A stretch of 64,000 bases of DNA from Anaerotignum lactatifermentans (GTDB taxonomy: Bacteria > Bacillota > Clostridia > Lachnospirales > Anaerotignaceae), in the NCBI RefSeq assembly GCF_016902535.1, contig NZ_JACSNY010000006.1, positions 1-64,000 on the forward strand. Reading direction: 5' to 3'. The stretch's first letter is position 1. Each line of letters starts with the position of its first letter. Below the pieces are notes generated by a model that was not told the DNA's origin, did no database searches, and saw only the letters and a list, made by a program, of their open reading frames with translations. Shown in pieces: positions 1 to 8,083 of the stretch. Position numbers and translations under genes: made by a program.

Positions 1-109
1 CTATCTGACACCAGATGAAATGGAAGCAACATTCTGGGATCGGCAAGGAATCTAGCCGTTCCCAGAAAATATATTCAAAAATCGTGTCTTTTTTATTGAC
101 TATAGTCCA
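1..109 (+). mobile_element. Right end of an IS3-like insertion sequence (partial)
   Basis: Bases 2-55 encode the tail YLTPDEMEATFWDRQGI and a stop, which resembles the last residues of IS3-family transposase OrfB proteins (the Y-L-T-P-x-E motif after the DDE domain). The stretch that follows reads, on the minus strand, TGGACTATAGTC then a CAATAAAAAAGACAC tract, similar to terminal repeats of many Firmicute IS3-type elements. The rest lies outside the window. The exact right boundary near base 109 is inferred from where the neighbouring gene-like reading frame loses its own sequence. Confidence 0.4.
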
Positions 110-173
110 GCATATAGACTTCAGGATGTTCATGCGGCTTTACTTTTAGCACTTTGATTTCTTTTTCCTTCAT
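93..173 (-). pseudogene. Fragment of a DUF3846-like gene cut by the IS end
   Basis: A 26-codon frame on the minus strand starts at an ATG with an AGAGGA ribosome site just upstream (an alternative ATG lies six bases earlier). It reads MKEKEIKVLKVKPHEHPEVYM and then enters the IS end, stopping at a TAA. The start resembles the first strand of DUF3846 proteins (pattern KVLxVxPxxxPEV), which are common on plasmids and phages. The gene seems truncated by the insertion. The family call rests on about 20 residues and is weak; the truncation itself is more secure. Confidence 0.3.
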
Positions 174-410
174 TCTCATTCCTCTTTTCATTTTTTGAAG
201 GTTACTTAATTTAGTTGGTTTTTACAAAATAAATTTATTTTTTTGTTATATCTGAATTCCTCCTCTCTTTTAAAAAATATATTTCGAACTGTATCAACAA
301 AGATACAGTTTCTTTCAAAATAAACTTTATCTCTTTTTCACAAACTTCAAATTTCTTTCAAAAAATGGTTATATTTTTGCAAACCACTTTTTTGTCGATT
401 TTCAGAAATG
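174..410. other. AT-rich non-coding stretch
   Basis: No credible gene on either strand. It contains a perfect 9-bp hairpin at 287-310 (AACTGTATC, six-base loop, GATACAGTT) without a convincing T-tract, and an orphan GAGAGGAGG ribosome-site-like string on the minus strand near 260-270 with no start codon at a useful distance. It may be degraded remains of the interrupted element to the left. Confidence 0.4.
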
Positions 411-446
411 AAAAAAGGCAGTGAGATTTTTTTCATCTCACTGCCC
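411..446 (-). terminator. Rho-independent terminator after yebC
   Basis: On the minus strand a perfect stem GGCAGTGAGAT/ATCTCACTGCC is followed by six T residues. It lies about 130 bases past the yebC stop codon and is the first strong terminator in that direction. Confidence 0.8.
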
Positions 447-578
447 GAAAATCGTTTTTTAACTCCAAAAACGCTATGTCATCTATAAAATTGGATTTTT
501 TGGGGCTTTGAAAATCACCCTCAAAAACCGCTGAAAGCCTTGATTTTACTCATCTTTCGGCTATGTCATCTATTTTGA

Positions 579-1307
579 TCACTCATCCCAGTTATGATAT
601 ACATTCTGTACATCATCATCGTCATCCAGCATATCCAGCAATTTATTCATTTTCTTAATATCCTCATCAGATTTCAATTCTGTATATGTCTGGGGGATCA
701 TTGTCACTTCAGCGCTTGCCATAGGAATACCTGCTGTTTCCAGTGCTTCTCTTACCGCAGAGAAATCATCGGGAGATGTGGTAATTTCGTAGCTGTCCTC
801 TTCTGCCGCAAAATCCTCCGCGCCAGCATCCAGAGCTGCCATCATCAGTTCTTCCTCGTCCATTTCTACTTCTTCTTTATCAATGACAATCAGACCCTTC
901 TGGTCGAACATGAAAGATACGCAGCCATTGGTACCCATATTGCCGCCGCCTTTTGTAAAAGCATTTCTCACATTGGCAGCCGCTCTGTTTCTGTTGTCTG
1001 TCAGCGCTTCTACGATTACAGCTACACCGCTGGGACCATAGCCTTCGTATGTAACCAGTTCATATTCTACGCCTTCCTCGTTACCAGCTGCTTTTTTGAT
1101 ACTTCTTTCGATGGTATCGTTAGGCATATTATTAGATTTGCATTTTGCAATGACATCTCTCAATTTCCCATTGACGGCGGGGTCAGGACCTCCTGCTTTT
1201 ACCGCTACCTGAATTTCTCTGCCCAGCATGGTAAATACTTTGCCTTTTGCCGCATCATTTTTTTCTTTTTTATGTTTGATATTTGCAAATTTCGAATGTC
1301 CTGACAT
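579..1307 (-). CDS. yebC: YebC/PmpR family transcriptional or translational regulator
   Basis: The product is 242 residues, the normal length for the YebC/PmpR family, and starts with the family signature [14 protein letters not shown]. It carries the usual [15 protein letters not shown] and [19 protein letters not shown] motifs. Members bind DNA in some species, and others help ribosomes through proline-rich stretches; which role applies here cannot be told. I chose the ATG at 1307 because GGAGGG lies seven bases upstream and the family begins there; a start nine codons earlier would hide that site inside the gene. It appears monocistronic. The C-terminus is unusually acidic (a run of five Asp). 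Confidence 0.93.
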   Translation of the reverse strand: MSGHSKFANIKHKKEKNDAAKGKVFTMLGREIQVAVKAGGPDPAVNGKLRDVIAKCKSNNMPNDTIERSIKKAAGNEEGVEYELVTYEGYGPSGVAVIVEALTDNRNRAAANVRNAFTKGGGNMGTNGCVSFMFDQKGLIVIDKEEVEMDEEELMMAALDAGAEDFAAEEDSYEITTSPDDFSAVREALETAGIPMASAEVTMIPQTYTELKSDEDIKKMNKLLDMLDDDDDVQNVYHNWDE

Positions 1308-1411
1308 TAGGAACCCTCCTCTTAAAAATTTCACCCAAATATTTTATCACTTTTTCTCCGAAAATACAAGGAAAACTGAAGAGAAATCAGTCTCTATCCC
1401 CTCTTATTTTT

Positions 1412-2336
1412 CTATATCATAAAAAGCCCTTCAACTTCTCTAATAAATTCCACAGCCAGATCGGAATGGTAAGTATCCTTTCGATAAACCCAACCTACCT
1501 CAAATAAAAAAGGTGCATCGACAATGGGAACCACTTTTGCATAGGAAAAAAAAGGGATCTTCTCATATGCCGGAGCACAGTTCACGACACAGGCATAAGC
1601 GTTTTTTCCCCGAATAAACTCATGGGCTGTTGTCCTGTCATTAACCTCAATCAACGATCTTGCCCCCATTGCAGCACACATTTTTTTATTCACCATATCA
1701 AATACCGGTAATTTTTCCGCAATAATCGTTAAGGATCTTTCGTGCAGGTCTTTTAGGCATACCTCTTTTTCCGGATTTTTCGAGTTATGCTCTAAAGAAA
1801 ACATCGCAGCCGGTTTACTGCTGTAAATTGATTCAAAAACCATATCTTCCAATTCTAATTTCGCAAGCCATTTATTTTTTTTCAAGAGTCGGAATTGAAA
1901 TCAAACCCAATTCTACATTACGGTCATGCACATCCATTACAATTTCAGAAACAGATGTTTGATTATATCTGAAATTTACTGTTGCGTTTTCATATTTTTC
2001 CATCATGCGGCGAAAAATTACTTGAGCAAACAAAAGATATGATACCGAAACAGAAAATGACAGTGCAGCCTTGGCTGAGGAAAAATCTTTTGCCGCCGCT
2101 TCAATTTGATCGGCGTATTTCAAAAGCCCTTGCGCATTCTGAACAAAGACCTTCCCAAACTCTGTCAATTCAATCCCATGATGGCTGCGGATAAATATTT
2201 TTTGCTGCAGTTCCCGTTCCAATGATTTCAGCGAATTGCTGATATTCGGCTGAGAAAGATACAAATGATGCGCTGCTTTATTAATAGAACCAGATTGATA
2301 TATACTTAATACCTGCCGGATCTGCTCAATTTTCAT
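1412..2336 (-). pseudogene. LysR family regulator, frameshifted in an A8 tract
   Basis: Residues 1-154 (1872-2336) give a standard N-terminal winged helix (MKIEQIRQVLSIYQSGSINKAA, LYLSQPNISNSLKSLE) and the start of the effector domain, ending LEKK-stop. A second frame (1412-1885) continues as NKWLAKLELEDMVFES to the C-terminus. The break falls at eight adenines (minus strand; forward 1875-1882). Removing one base joins the parts in frame into a protein of about 305 residues, the normal LysR length. It is divergent from the DUF819 permease gene, which it presumably controls. It may be inactive, a phase-variable gene, rescued by transcript slippage at A8, or a sequencing error. Confidence 0.8.
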
Positions 2337-2373
2337 AACCCCACCTCCATAATTATATTATAACACTTTTTTA

Positions 2374-2444
2374 TAACCAATGCCATATTTTGATATTACC
2401 ATGTTTTATTTCCTCTCCTATATAATAATCTTAACCAATTGGTT
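2374..2444 (+). promoter_or_regulatory. LysR-type control region for the DUF819 permease
   Basis: The 148-base divergent gap holds a TATAAT at 2421-2426 with no recognisable -35 box, as expected for an activator-dependent promoter. The octamer TAACCAAT occurs twice, at 2374-2381 and 2432-2439; the second copy sits in a perfect 12-bp palindrome, AACCAATTGGTT (2433-2444). These are plausible binding sites for the adjacent LysR protein. That link is inferred from position only. Confidence 0.4.
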
Positions 2445-2484
2445 CGCAGAAGAAAGCTATATCATACAGAAGGGATGTGTTATT

Positions 2485-3684
2485 ATGACATCATGGATTC
2501 AGGCAGAAGATACCTTATATTTATGGATGGTAATTATGGCTGTCACTGCGCTGGCCATCACCATTGAACAAAAATGGAAATGGGGCGCGCGGGTCAGCAG
2601 CTGTGTTATGTGTATCGCAGGCGGGATGATCTTAGCAAATTTAAAAGTCATTCCCTTTTCCTCCCCTGTTTATGACAGTATTGGGAATATCCTGCTACTT
2701 TTGGCAATTCCTTTGCTGTTATTCAAATCTGATATTCGAAAAATTTATAAGTCCAGCGGAACAACCTTTTTAATTTTCAATATCTGCGCTGTCAGTGCGT
2801 TCCTGGCTTCCTGCTTAATCCCCATTATCTTCAGAAATGTGGACAATATCGCTAAATTCGCTGCTATGTATAGTGCTGCTGCTGTCGGTGGCACTGTAAA
2901 CGCCGTTGCTATTACACAGATTTTTGATGTTCCTACCGATATGCTTAACGGACTGGGCCTGGTTGGGAACTTCACAGTTGCTATGATTGTATTTTTCTTT
3001 GGTCAGTTCTGCAGAACAAAATTTTTCCGTACAAACTTCCGACATCCTCATATTGATGAATATGAAAGAGAATTGGCAGAAGGCGGCAACAAAGAAGGAG
3101 CAACAGAAGCCGCCATGTATTGGAAAAGCAAAGGGATCTCTTTAAAAGACATTGCTCAGGCAATGGCCATTACCTTTGTAATCGTCAGCATCAGCCAGCT
3201 GATCTCTGGAATAATCAGCAACAGCAACGCGGGCTTTGTCGTAAAACAGCTCTTTGGCAGTGTATACTTGGTTATGACACTGTTGACAACCATCGTCGCA
3301 ACTGCTTTTCCCAAATTTATGGGAAATGTCAAAGGCTCTGATGAGCTGGGCAACATCATGCTGCTTATGTGGTTTGTCACCATTGGCTGCTCCGCCAACC
3401 TGGTACAGATCATCCAGTACGGCGGTCTGATTATCTGTGCTTTCTACATCGTTTTTGCAGTAATGTGTCTTTTGGTCTTTGCCATTGGCAAAATTTTCAA
3501 ATTCGATCTGGAAGAAATGATGGTCGGCATCATCGCCTCCATCGGCGGACCTCCCACCGCTGCTGCACTGTCCATCAGCATGGGTTGGAAAAAGATGGTC
3601 GTTCCCGGCGTCCTGGTGGGTCTTTATGGCTATATCATCGGCAACTATGTGGGCGTCCTCGTTGGAAATATTTTTGGTGCGTAA
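2485..3684 (+). CDS. DUF819 family membrane protein (putative transporter)
   Basis: A 399-residue, strongly hydrophobic protein with about ten or eleven predicted membrane segments, matching the DUF819 (YjcL-like) family. Recognisable features are the glycine/alanine-rich segment SAAAVGGTVNAVAI around residue 130 and a second pseudo-symmetric IIASIGGPPTAAALSISMGW near the C-terminus. A cytoplasmic loop with charged residues (HIDEYERELAEGG) splits the two halves. I chose the ATG at 2485 because GAAGGGA lies nine bases upstream; 35 extra upstream codons look non-coding. It is followed after 70 bases by a D-aminoacylase gene, so it probably brings in that enzyme's substrate. The transported compound is unknown. 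Confidence 0.8.
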   Translation: MTSWIQAEDTLYLWMVIMAVTALAITIEQKWKWGARVSSCVMCIAGGMILANLKVIPFSSPVYDSIGNILLLLAIPLLLFKSDIRKIYKSSGTTFLIFNICAVSAFLASCLIPIIFRNVDNIAKFAAMYSAAAVGGTVNAVAITQIFDVPTDMLNGLGLVGNFTVAMIVFFFGQFCRTKFFRTNFRHPHIDEYERELAEGGNKEGATEAAMYWKSKGISLKDIAQAMAITFVIVSISQLISGIISNSNAGFVVKQLFGSVYLVMTLLTTIVATAFPKFMGNVKGSDELGNIMLLMWFVTIGCSANLVQIIQYGGLIICAFYIVFAVMCLLVFAIGKIFKFDLEEMMVGIIASIGGPPTAAALSISMGWKKMVVPGVLVGLYGYIIGNYVGVLVGNIFGA

Positions 3685-3754
3685 TATCCAAATCTAAGCA
3701 GTATTTTCATAAAACATCTATTCATACAATAAAACAGAAAAGAGGCGGCTACTT

Positions 3755-5347
3755 ATGTTAGACATTCTCATTCAAAATGGTACCCTTATAGACGGTACCG
3801 GAAAAAAGGCATTTCAGGCCGACATCGGTATAACAGACGGCAAAATCACATTTCACACAGAGCAAGCATCTGCTCGCCAGGTAATCAATGCCCATGGCAA
3901 AATTGTTTGTCCCGGATTTATTGATTTTCATTCTCACGGAGATATGGTCTTAGGTCAGGACTTTGCAAAACTATGCAAAGTTTCACAGGGGATCACCACG
4001 GAGATTGCCGGACAATGCGGCTCTTCGATGTTTCCTGTCAGACCGGAAAAATTGGAGCTGTATAAAACGCTTCTCTCCGTTGGAACTGCCACCTATCCTG
4101 ATGATATGCCCAACTGGATCACATTTCAGCGCTACCTGGAATATGCAAAACAGCTCCCTTTAGCAGCAAATATTAAATTTTTGGTAGGCCACGGCTCTCT
4201 GCGGCTGGCTGTAATGGGTTATGCCTGCCGAAAACCAACTGTCGAAGAACTGGAAACCATGAAGCATCTTTTGCGGGAGTGCATGGAACACGGCGCATTG
4301 GGCATGAGCTCCGGCCTGATCTACACCCCCAGCGCTTATGCGGAAACAGACGAATTGGCAGAACTGGCAAAAGTGGTTGCGGAATATGACGGACTGTATG
4401 CTACACATATGCGCAATGAATCCTATGATGTAGTAAATTCCGTAAAAGAGGCCATCGAAATTGGCCGCAGAAGCGGTGTTCGTGTCAGCATTTCACACCA
4501 CAAGGTATGCGGCAAACAAAACTGGGGATTATCCAGAGAAACCCTGGCATTGGTCGATAAAGCCATTCAGGACGGTATCCGTATTACATTGGATCAATAC
4601 CCCTATACCGCTTCCATGACCCATTTAAATGCCTGTATTCCACCCTGGTACTTTACCGAAGGCATCCCCGCAATGGCGGAAAAACTAAAGGACCCGGAAG
4701 TACGCAAAAAACTGGAACAGGAAATCAATGATCCCACAACGCCCTTTGATAACTATGTTCGCAACTGCGGCGGATATGAAGGCATATTCATCTCCTCCTG
4801 TCCCGTTACCCATGAAGCAGAAGGAAAATTCCTCAGCGACTACGCTGCAGAAACTGGCGTAACCCCTTTCCAGGCCCTCTGTAATCTGTTAGCGGCAAAC
4901 GGCGGTGTAGGCACAGCCATCTACCACTGCATGTCTGAAGAGGATCTGGATCGGATCATTTCCTATCCTCATACTGTTGTCGGTACTGACGGCATCTGCC
5001 GTGCCATGGAAGAAAAAGCGCATCCCCGCGCATTTGGCACCTTCGTCCGGGCCATCTGTCACTTTCAGAAAGAGCGGAATCTGATGTCTCTGGAGGAAAT
5101 CATTCGAAAAATGACCTCTCTCCCTGCCAGCCGCGCCATGCTGGAAAACAAAGGTGCTTTGGCGGAAGGTTATGACGCTGACCTGGTAATCTTTGATTAT
5201 GACACATTAGAAGATACCCCCAATTACACTCATTCCAATCAGGTTTGCCAGGGAATTGAATCTGTCATTGTCAACGGCACCATCGTTTATGAACACGGTG
5301 CGCTGACCGGTGCCCATGGCGGCAAAATTCTGCTTCACAAAAAGTAA
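3755..5347 (+). CDS. N-acyl-D-amino-acid deacylase (D-aminoacylase) family amidohydrolase
   Basis: 530 residues, amidohydrolase superfamily. It should hydrolyse N-acyl-D-amino acids or a related amide to the free amino acid plus a carboxylate. Visible family features: the metal motif FIDFHSHGD (His59, His61), a likely bridging Cys88 in GQCGSS, THMRNES and SISHHK supplying further His ligands, the catalytic Asp region GTDG followed by HPRAFGTF, and a C-terminal beta-sandwich ending (GYDADLVIFD). The start has an AGAGGCGG ribosome site. It is the second gene of an operon with a DUF819 permease, under a divergent LysR gene, which suggests uptake and use of acylated or D-configured amino acids. 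Substrate specificity cannot be read from sequence. Confidence 0.85.
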   Translation: MLDILIQNGTLIDGTGKKAFQADIGITDGKITFHTEQASARQVINAHGKIVCPGFIDFHSHGDMVLGQDFAKLCKVSQGITTEIAGQCGSSMFPVRPEKLELYKTLLSVGTATYPDDMPNWITFQRYLEYAKQLPLAANIKFLVGHGSLRLAVMGYACRKPTVEELETMKHLLRECMEHGALGMSSGLIYTPSAYAETDELAELAKVVAEYDGLYATHMRNESYDVVNSVKEAIEIGRRSGVRVSISHHKVCGKQNWGLSRETLALVDKAIQDGIRITLDQYPYTASMTHLNACIPPWYFTEGIPAMAEKLKDPEVRKKLEQEINDPTTPFDNYVRNCGGYEGIFISSCPVTHEAEGKFLSDYAAETGVTPFQALCNLLAANGGVGTAIYHCMSEEDLDRIISYPHTVVGTDGICRAMEEKAHPRAFGTFVRAICHFQKERNLMSLEEIIRKMTSLPASRAMLENKGALAEGYDADLVIFDYDTLEDTPNYTHSNQVCQGIESVIVNGTIVYEHGALTGAHGGKILLHKK

Positions 5348-5382
5348 TATCATTTCCTATCAACACACAGAATTAGAGGCAT

Positions 5383-5451
5383 CTTCATAAAAAAACAAAT
5401 ATCGCCGGAATCCTTGTAATAAGGAGGATTCCGGCAACCCAATTTTGATCT
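5383..5451. repeat. Stem-loop repeat, copy 1
   Basis: Contains ACAAATATCG followed by an 11-bp perfect stem GCCGGAATCCT/AGGATTCCGGC with a ten-base loop, then a CAATTTTG tail. Related copies lie at 5631-5694 and 43266-43330 in the same orientation. It sits directly downstream of the D-aminoacylase gene; read on the minus strand the stem is followed by GATATTTGTTTTTTT, so it may also act as a terminator for minus-strand transcripts. Confidence 0.6.
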
Positions 5452-5801
5452 GAATTGTTTTCTTATGAAGACAGCCATTGCGCTCCCCTTAAAAAATCAG
5501 GGAATAAGAAAATCGTTGTTTTCTTAAGGGGAAGCTGCTTTTATTCTACCTTATTTTGTCCCTCTCAAGCCCTGGCTTTTTCCAGAAAAGACCGGGGCTA
5601 TTTTCATAAAACCATATTCCAATCTTTTTTATCAGGAAACAAATATCGCTGAAACCAATACAGTACAATAGATTTCAGCGATTCTGTTTTGATTTATATT
5701 ATTTTATGATAAAGACACCATTTCCGTTTTTCAAAAAAACACAAGAAAAACCATATTTTTAAGAAAATCTGATTTTTTTGGGATTTTCGCTTCTCTTCTT
5801 T
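5452..5801. other. Non-coding gap rich in hairpins between convergent genes
   Basis: No supported gene. An open frame at 5455-5652 has no ribosome site and cuts across hairpins. Features are an imperfect hairpin at about 5483-5535 (CCCCTTAA matched by TTAAGGGG), an AGCCCTGG/CCGGGGCT pair at about 5569-5599, the second stem-loop repeat, and an AT-rich tail towards the yigZ stop codon. Confidence 0.5.
5631..5694. repeat. Stem-loop repeat, copy 2
   Basis: Begins ATCAGGAAACAAATATCGCTGAAA, as in the other copies, and forms the stem ATCGCTGAAA/TTTCAGCGAT around a loop of about 20 bases, then ends TTCTGTTTTGAT. The flanks resemble copies 1 and 3 more than the loop does, and the arm changes are compensated on the other arm, which points to selection for the paired structure. 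Confidence 0.55.
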
Positions 5802-6458
5802 TTATTCTTCCATCAGCCGCAGCTGTCCCTCCTGCCAGACACCAAACACCTCATCGGTCATTTCATAGACCTCACGGCCCTTCATGATATCCAGCATTTT
5901 TTTCTCAAAGGCATCTCCCGCTTCCGATTCTGCCAGCACCACAAACTCCACTTTATCCGTATAGACCGTATCATAGAGCACATGGCCATCCTGCAGGATC
6001 TCATACTGCACCTTGCCGGAATCCGTATAATCCACCGTCACATGGTAGCGTCGATACAGCACCAACTCCGCAATGCCTGCCGCCAAAAGACCTTCCTTTG
6101 CCGCTTTTCCATAGGCACGCACCAATCCGCCGGTTCCCAGAAGCGTACCGCCGAAGTATCTCGTGACAACAATAGCCGTATCCTTTACATCCTCCCCCTT
6201 GAGCACATTCAGCACCGGCATCCCGGCTGTGCCCTGAGGTTCGCCGTCATCACTGAACCGCTGGATCTCGTTTCGCTCACCCAACTGGTAGGCAAAGACA
6301 TTATGAGTAGCATCCCAGTATTTTTTCTTCAACTCATCAATAAAGGCTCTGGCCTCTTCTTCCGTTTTCACCGGGCGGACTGTCGCGATAAACCGGGATT
6401 TCTTCTCCACAATCTCCGCTTCCGCCTGGGCCAGAATGGTTTTATATTTTTTCAGCAT
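5802..6458 (-). CDS. yigZ: YigZ/IMPACT family protein
   Basis: 218 residues. The N-terminal half carries the IMPACT/YigZ hallmarks: EKKSRFIATVRPV, ATHNVFAYQLG, the F-SDDGEPQGTAGMPVL motif and RYFGGTLLGTGGLVRAYG. The C-terminal half is the DUF1949-like ferredoxin-type domain. Bacterial members are linked to ribosome or translation control, but their biochemical role is not settled. I chose the ATG at 6458, preceded by GGTGAT, over an upstream TTG. The gene stands alone and converges with the D-aminoacylase operon. Confidence 0.88.
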   Translation of the reverse strand: MLKKYKTILAQAEAEIVEKKSRFIATVRPVKTEEEARAFIDELKKKYWDATHNVFAYQLGERNEIQRFSDDGEPQGTAGMPVLNVLKGEDVKDTAIVVTRYFGGTLLGTGGLVRAYGKAAKEGLLAAGIAELVLYRRYHVTVDYTDSGKVQYEILQDGHVLYDTVYTDKVEFVVLAESEAGDAFEKKMLDIMKGREVYEMTDEVFGVWQEGQLRLMEE

Positions 6459-6569
6459 ATCAATCACCGTATACCAGTATAGCAAAAAGATGTTCTATTC
6501 TCAAGATAAAAGGCATAAAACCCGGCTTTTTCCGCCATACTAAGAATATCACAAAAAGGAGGCGGTTAT

Positions 6570-6740
6570 ATGTCCGGACAAAAGTACGAAGATCTGGCAG
6601 ATCTTCTGCTCAACAACGAAAGAGCGAAACATTTCTATAAATCTCTTCCTGATGAGATACAGATTTCTCTTTCCAACAACGGCAGCAGCATCCATTCCAT
6701 GGAAGAGCTTCGCCGGTTCGTCAACGAAAATCATCATTAA
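6570..6740 (+). CDS. Small conserved-looking protein, 56 residues
   Basis: An ATG at 6570 follows a near-perfect AAAGGAGGCGG ribosome site, and the frame ends in TAA immediately before a strong terminator. The product, MSGQKYEDLADLLLNNERA to VNENHH, is hydrophilic with two predicted helices and a central FYKSLPDEIQISL, then IHSMEELRRFVNE. Similar short proteins with F-x-SLP and SMEEL motifs occur in Clostridia as far as I recall, without known function. It has its own transcription unit and converges with the XRE/DUF3796 pair. Confidence 0.7.
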   Translation: MSGQKYEDLADLLLNNERAKHFYKSLPDEIQISLSNNGSSIHSMEELRRFVNENHH

Positions 6741-6741
6741 A

Positions 6742-6786
6742 AAAGCGGTGGTACCCATCCTTTGCAACAGGTCAGGTACCGCCGTT
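6742..6786. terminator. Bidirectional terminator between convergent units
   Basis: A ten-pair stem, CGGTGGTACC with GGTACCGCCG (one G-U pair), is flanked by six A residues on the left and five T residues on the right. It can stop transcription from both the 56-residue gene and the XRE gene. Confidence 0.8.
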
Positions 6787-6788
6787 TT

Positions 6789-6989
6789 TCAGTCAAAAAT
6801 AAAAATCTCTTCTATGGGGGCTTCCACTGCCCGGGAAATATCTATGGCCAATTTTAAGGACGGATTGTATTTTCCCGCCTCCAGCCGCATGATGGTCTCC
6901 CGTCGGACGCCCACCTTTTCCGCCAGCTGTTCCTGGGTCAATCCCTTTGCCTGGCGGTATTTTTTCAGGTTACAGGTAAATACCGCCAT
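6789..6989 (-). CDS. XRE family helix-turn-helix regulator (Cro/C1 type, 66 aa)
   Basis: A single Cro/C1 helix-turn-helix fills almost the whole protein: [56 protein letters not shown]. It resembles the short YgzD/YozG-type regulators. The ATG at 6989 follows GGAGG; the stop codon of the upstream DUF3796 gene ends one base away, so the two are translationally coupled. A strong promoter upstream of the pair overlaps a 14-bp inverted repeat, the probable operator through which this protein controls its own operon. Confidence 0.88.
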   Translation of the reverse strand: MAVFTCNLKKYRQAKGLTQEQLAEKVGVRRETIMRLEAGKYNPSLKLAIDISRAVEAPIEEIFIFD

Positions 6990-6990
6990 A

Positions 6991-7341
6991 TTACTTTTCC
7001 TCCAATACATACAGCTTCCAGCTGTACAGATTTAACAGCAGCGCATAAGCCGCCACCACCAGAACAAAGACCAGTTCCATATTTCGGAACAAAATGCCCG
7101 CGCACCAGATGATGAACAGCGCAGCAATGGAAATTCTGCCGATCCAGGCCAGCGCCTCCTTCTGATCCTCCTGATACCGTTCGTCCTGACGGTCTCCCTG
7201 TATCCTGCCCAGAAAGAAATTTCCGCAGAAGGCAAAAAATCCGAAATAGGCCAGATCCAGCACATCCCCTGAACCGATATAGCGAAAAGCAAAGCAGCCC
7301 AGGAATCCAAGAAAGCCTAGAAAAAATTTTTTACGAAACAT
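6991..7341 (-). CDS. DUF3796-like small membrane protein
   Basis: 116 residues with two hydrophobic segments at the N-terminus ([33 protein letters not shown]), a charged linker ([16 protein letters not shown]), and two further hydrophobic segments. This layout and its pairing with a short XRE regulator match the DUF3796 family of Firmicutes. Start supported by AGAGGGGG. It is the first gene of a two-gene operon. Function is unknown; the regulator-plus-membrane-protein arrangement suggests a response to an envelope or small-molecule signal, which is inference. Confidence 0.7.
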   Translation of the reverse strand: MFRKKFFLGFLGFLGCFAFRYIGSGDVLDLAYFGFFAFCGNFFLGRIQGDRQDERYQEDQKEALAWIGRISIAALFIIWCAGILFRNMELVFVLVVAAYALLLNLYSWKLYVLEEK

Positions 7342-7358
7342 ACTCTTTCCCCCTCTAT

Positions 7359-7438
7359 GTGATATATTTATCTCTCTTTAAGATAAATATATCACATTCC
7401 ACCATCCATGTCAACCGAAAAGTTACAAATATATCACT
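7359..7438 (-). promoter_or_regulatory. Promoter and operator of the DUF3796-XRE operon
   Basis: Minus-strand promoter: TTGACA at 7414-7409, 17-base spacer, TATATT at 7391-7386. A perfect inverted repeat, GTGATATATTTATC (7359-7372) and GATAAATATATCAC (7382-7395) with a nine-base centre, covers the -10 box and start site. A third half-site, AAATATATCAC, lies upstream of the -35 box at 7428-7438. Binding there would block polymerase, so autorepression by the XRE protein is likely. Confidence 0.75.
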
Positions 7439-7452
7439 TTTAATTTCCGCAC

Positions 7453-7491
7453 AAAAAGAAAAGACCTCATACCATCAGGATATGAGATCTT
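7453..7491 (-). terminator. Terminator after the HD-domain gene
   Basis: Minus-strand stem AGATCTCATA/TATGAGGTCT (one G-U pair) followed by TTTTCTTTTT. It lies 18 bases past the stop codon of the HD-domain gene and isolates it from the XRE operon. Confidence 0.8.
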
Positions 7492-7508
7492 TTCCCGGTT
7501 TCGTTCAA

Positions 7509-8030
7509 TCAGGACTGCGCAACGGCACGTCTTGCTACTTTCACATACTTTCTCTCCGCAACTTCGAATACTGCGGACAGTTTGTCTACGAAAGTAATGA
7601 CATAGGATTCGATATAGCGCGGCGGCACGATAGTGCAGGGCCACATATGTTTCAAAATCGCGTCTTTTTCCACTTTATTTAATTCTGTAATCTTTTTCGC
7701 GTTGTCATAAGCAACCCGAGGATGCCAAGCTGCGTGATTGGAACGGATGCATTTTTTTGTTCTCCAATCATAGAAGAACAAGTCATGCAGCAAACCTGCT
7801 CTCGCTGCGGAACGATAATCCCATCCCATGCGGTAGCAGATCAAAAAGCTGTAATACGACACGTTGATGCTGTGCTGCAAACGGCTGGTTTCGCAATGCT
7901 GCATATGATCGTCCAGCTTCTGGATCATTTCGTGCCCGAGGAGATCCCCCACGCACGCTTTGTACTCTGCCAGCAGTGAATCCTCATCCAATTTTGTGAA
8001 GTCCTTTCTTGAACCGATTGCCTTGTGCAT
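7509..8030 (-). CDS. HD domain-containing metal-dependent phosphohydrolase
   Basis: 173 residues with a complete HD-domain ligand set: His53 (QHSINVSYYS), the His82-Asp83 doublet (AGLLHDLFFYDW), and a distal Asp149 (VITFVDKLSAV). Similar short HD proteins in Clostridia are annotated as phosphohydrolases of unknown substrate. The ATG at 8030 has an AAGGAA site about 12 bases upstream, a little far. It is monocistronic, with its own extended -10 promoter and terminator. The spoVA genes follow upstream on the same strand, but nothing ties it to sporulation. Confidence 0.75.
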   Translation of the reverse strand: MHKAIGSRKDFTKLDEDSLLAEYKACVGDLLGHEMIQKLDDHMQHCETSRLQHSINVSYYSFLICYRMGWDYRSAARAGLLHDLFFYDWRTKKCIRSNHAAWHPRVAYDNAKKITELNKVEKDAILKHMWPCTIVPPRYIESYVITFVDKLSAVFEVAERKYVKVARRAVAQS

Positions 8031-8083
8031 TTCACATCGTTCCTTCCATGTAGAGTTAAGCGTAAAACTTAATTTACATTCTC

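Noticed and set aside
5455-5652. 65-codon open frame in the gap after the D-aminoacylase gene
   Set aside because: No ribosome site, and it runs across several hairpins and a repeat; probably chance.
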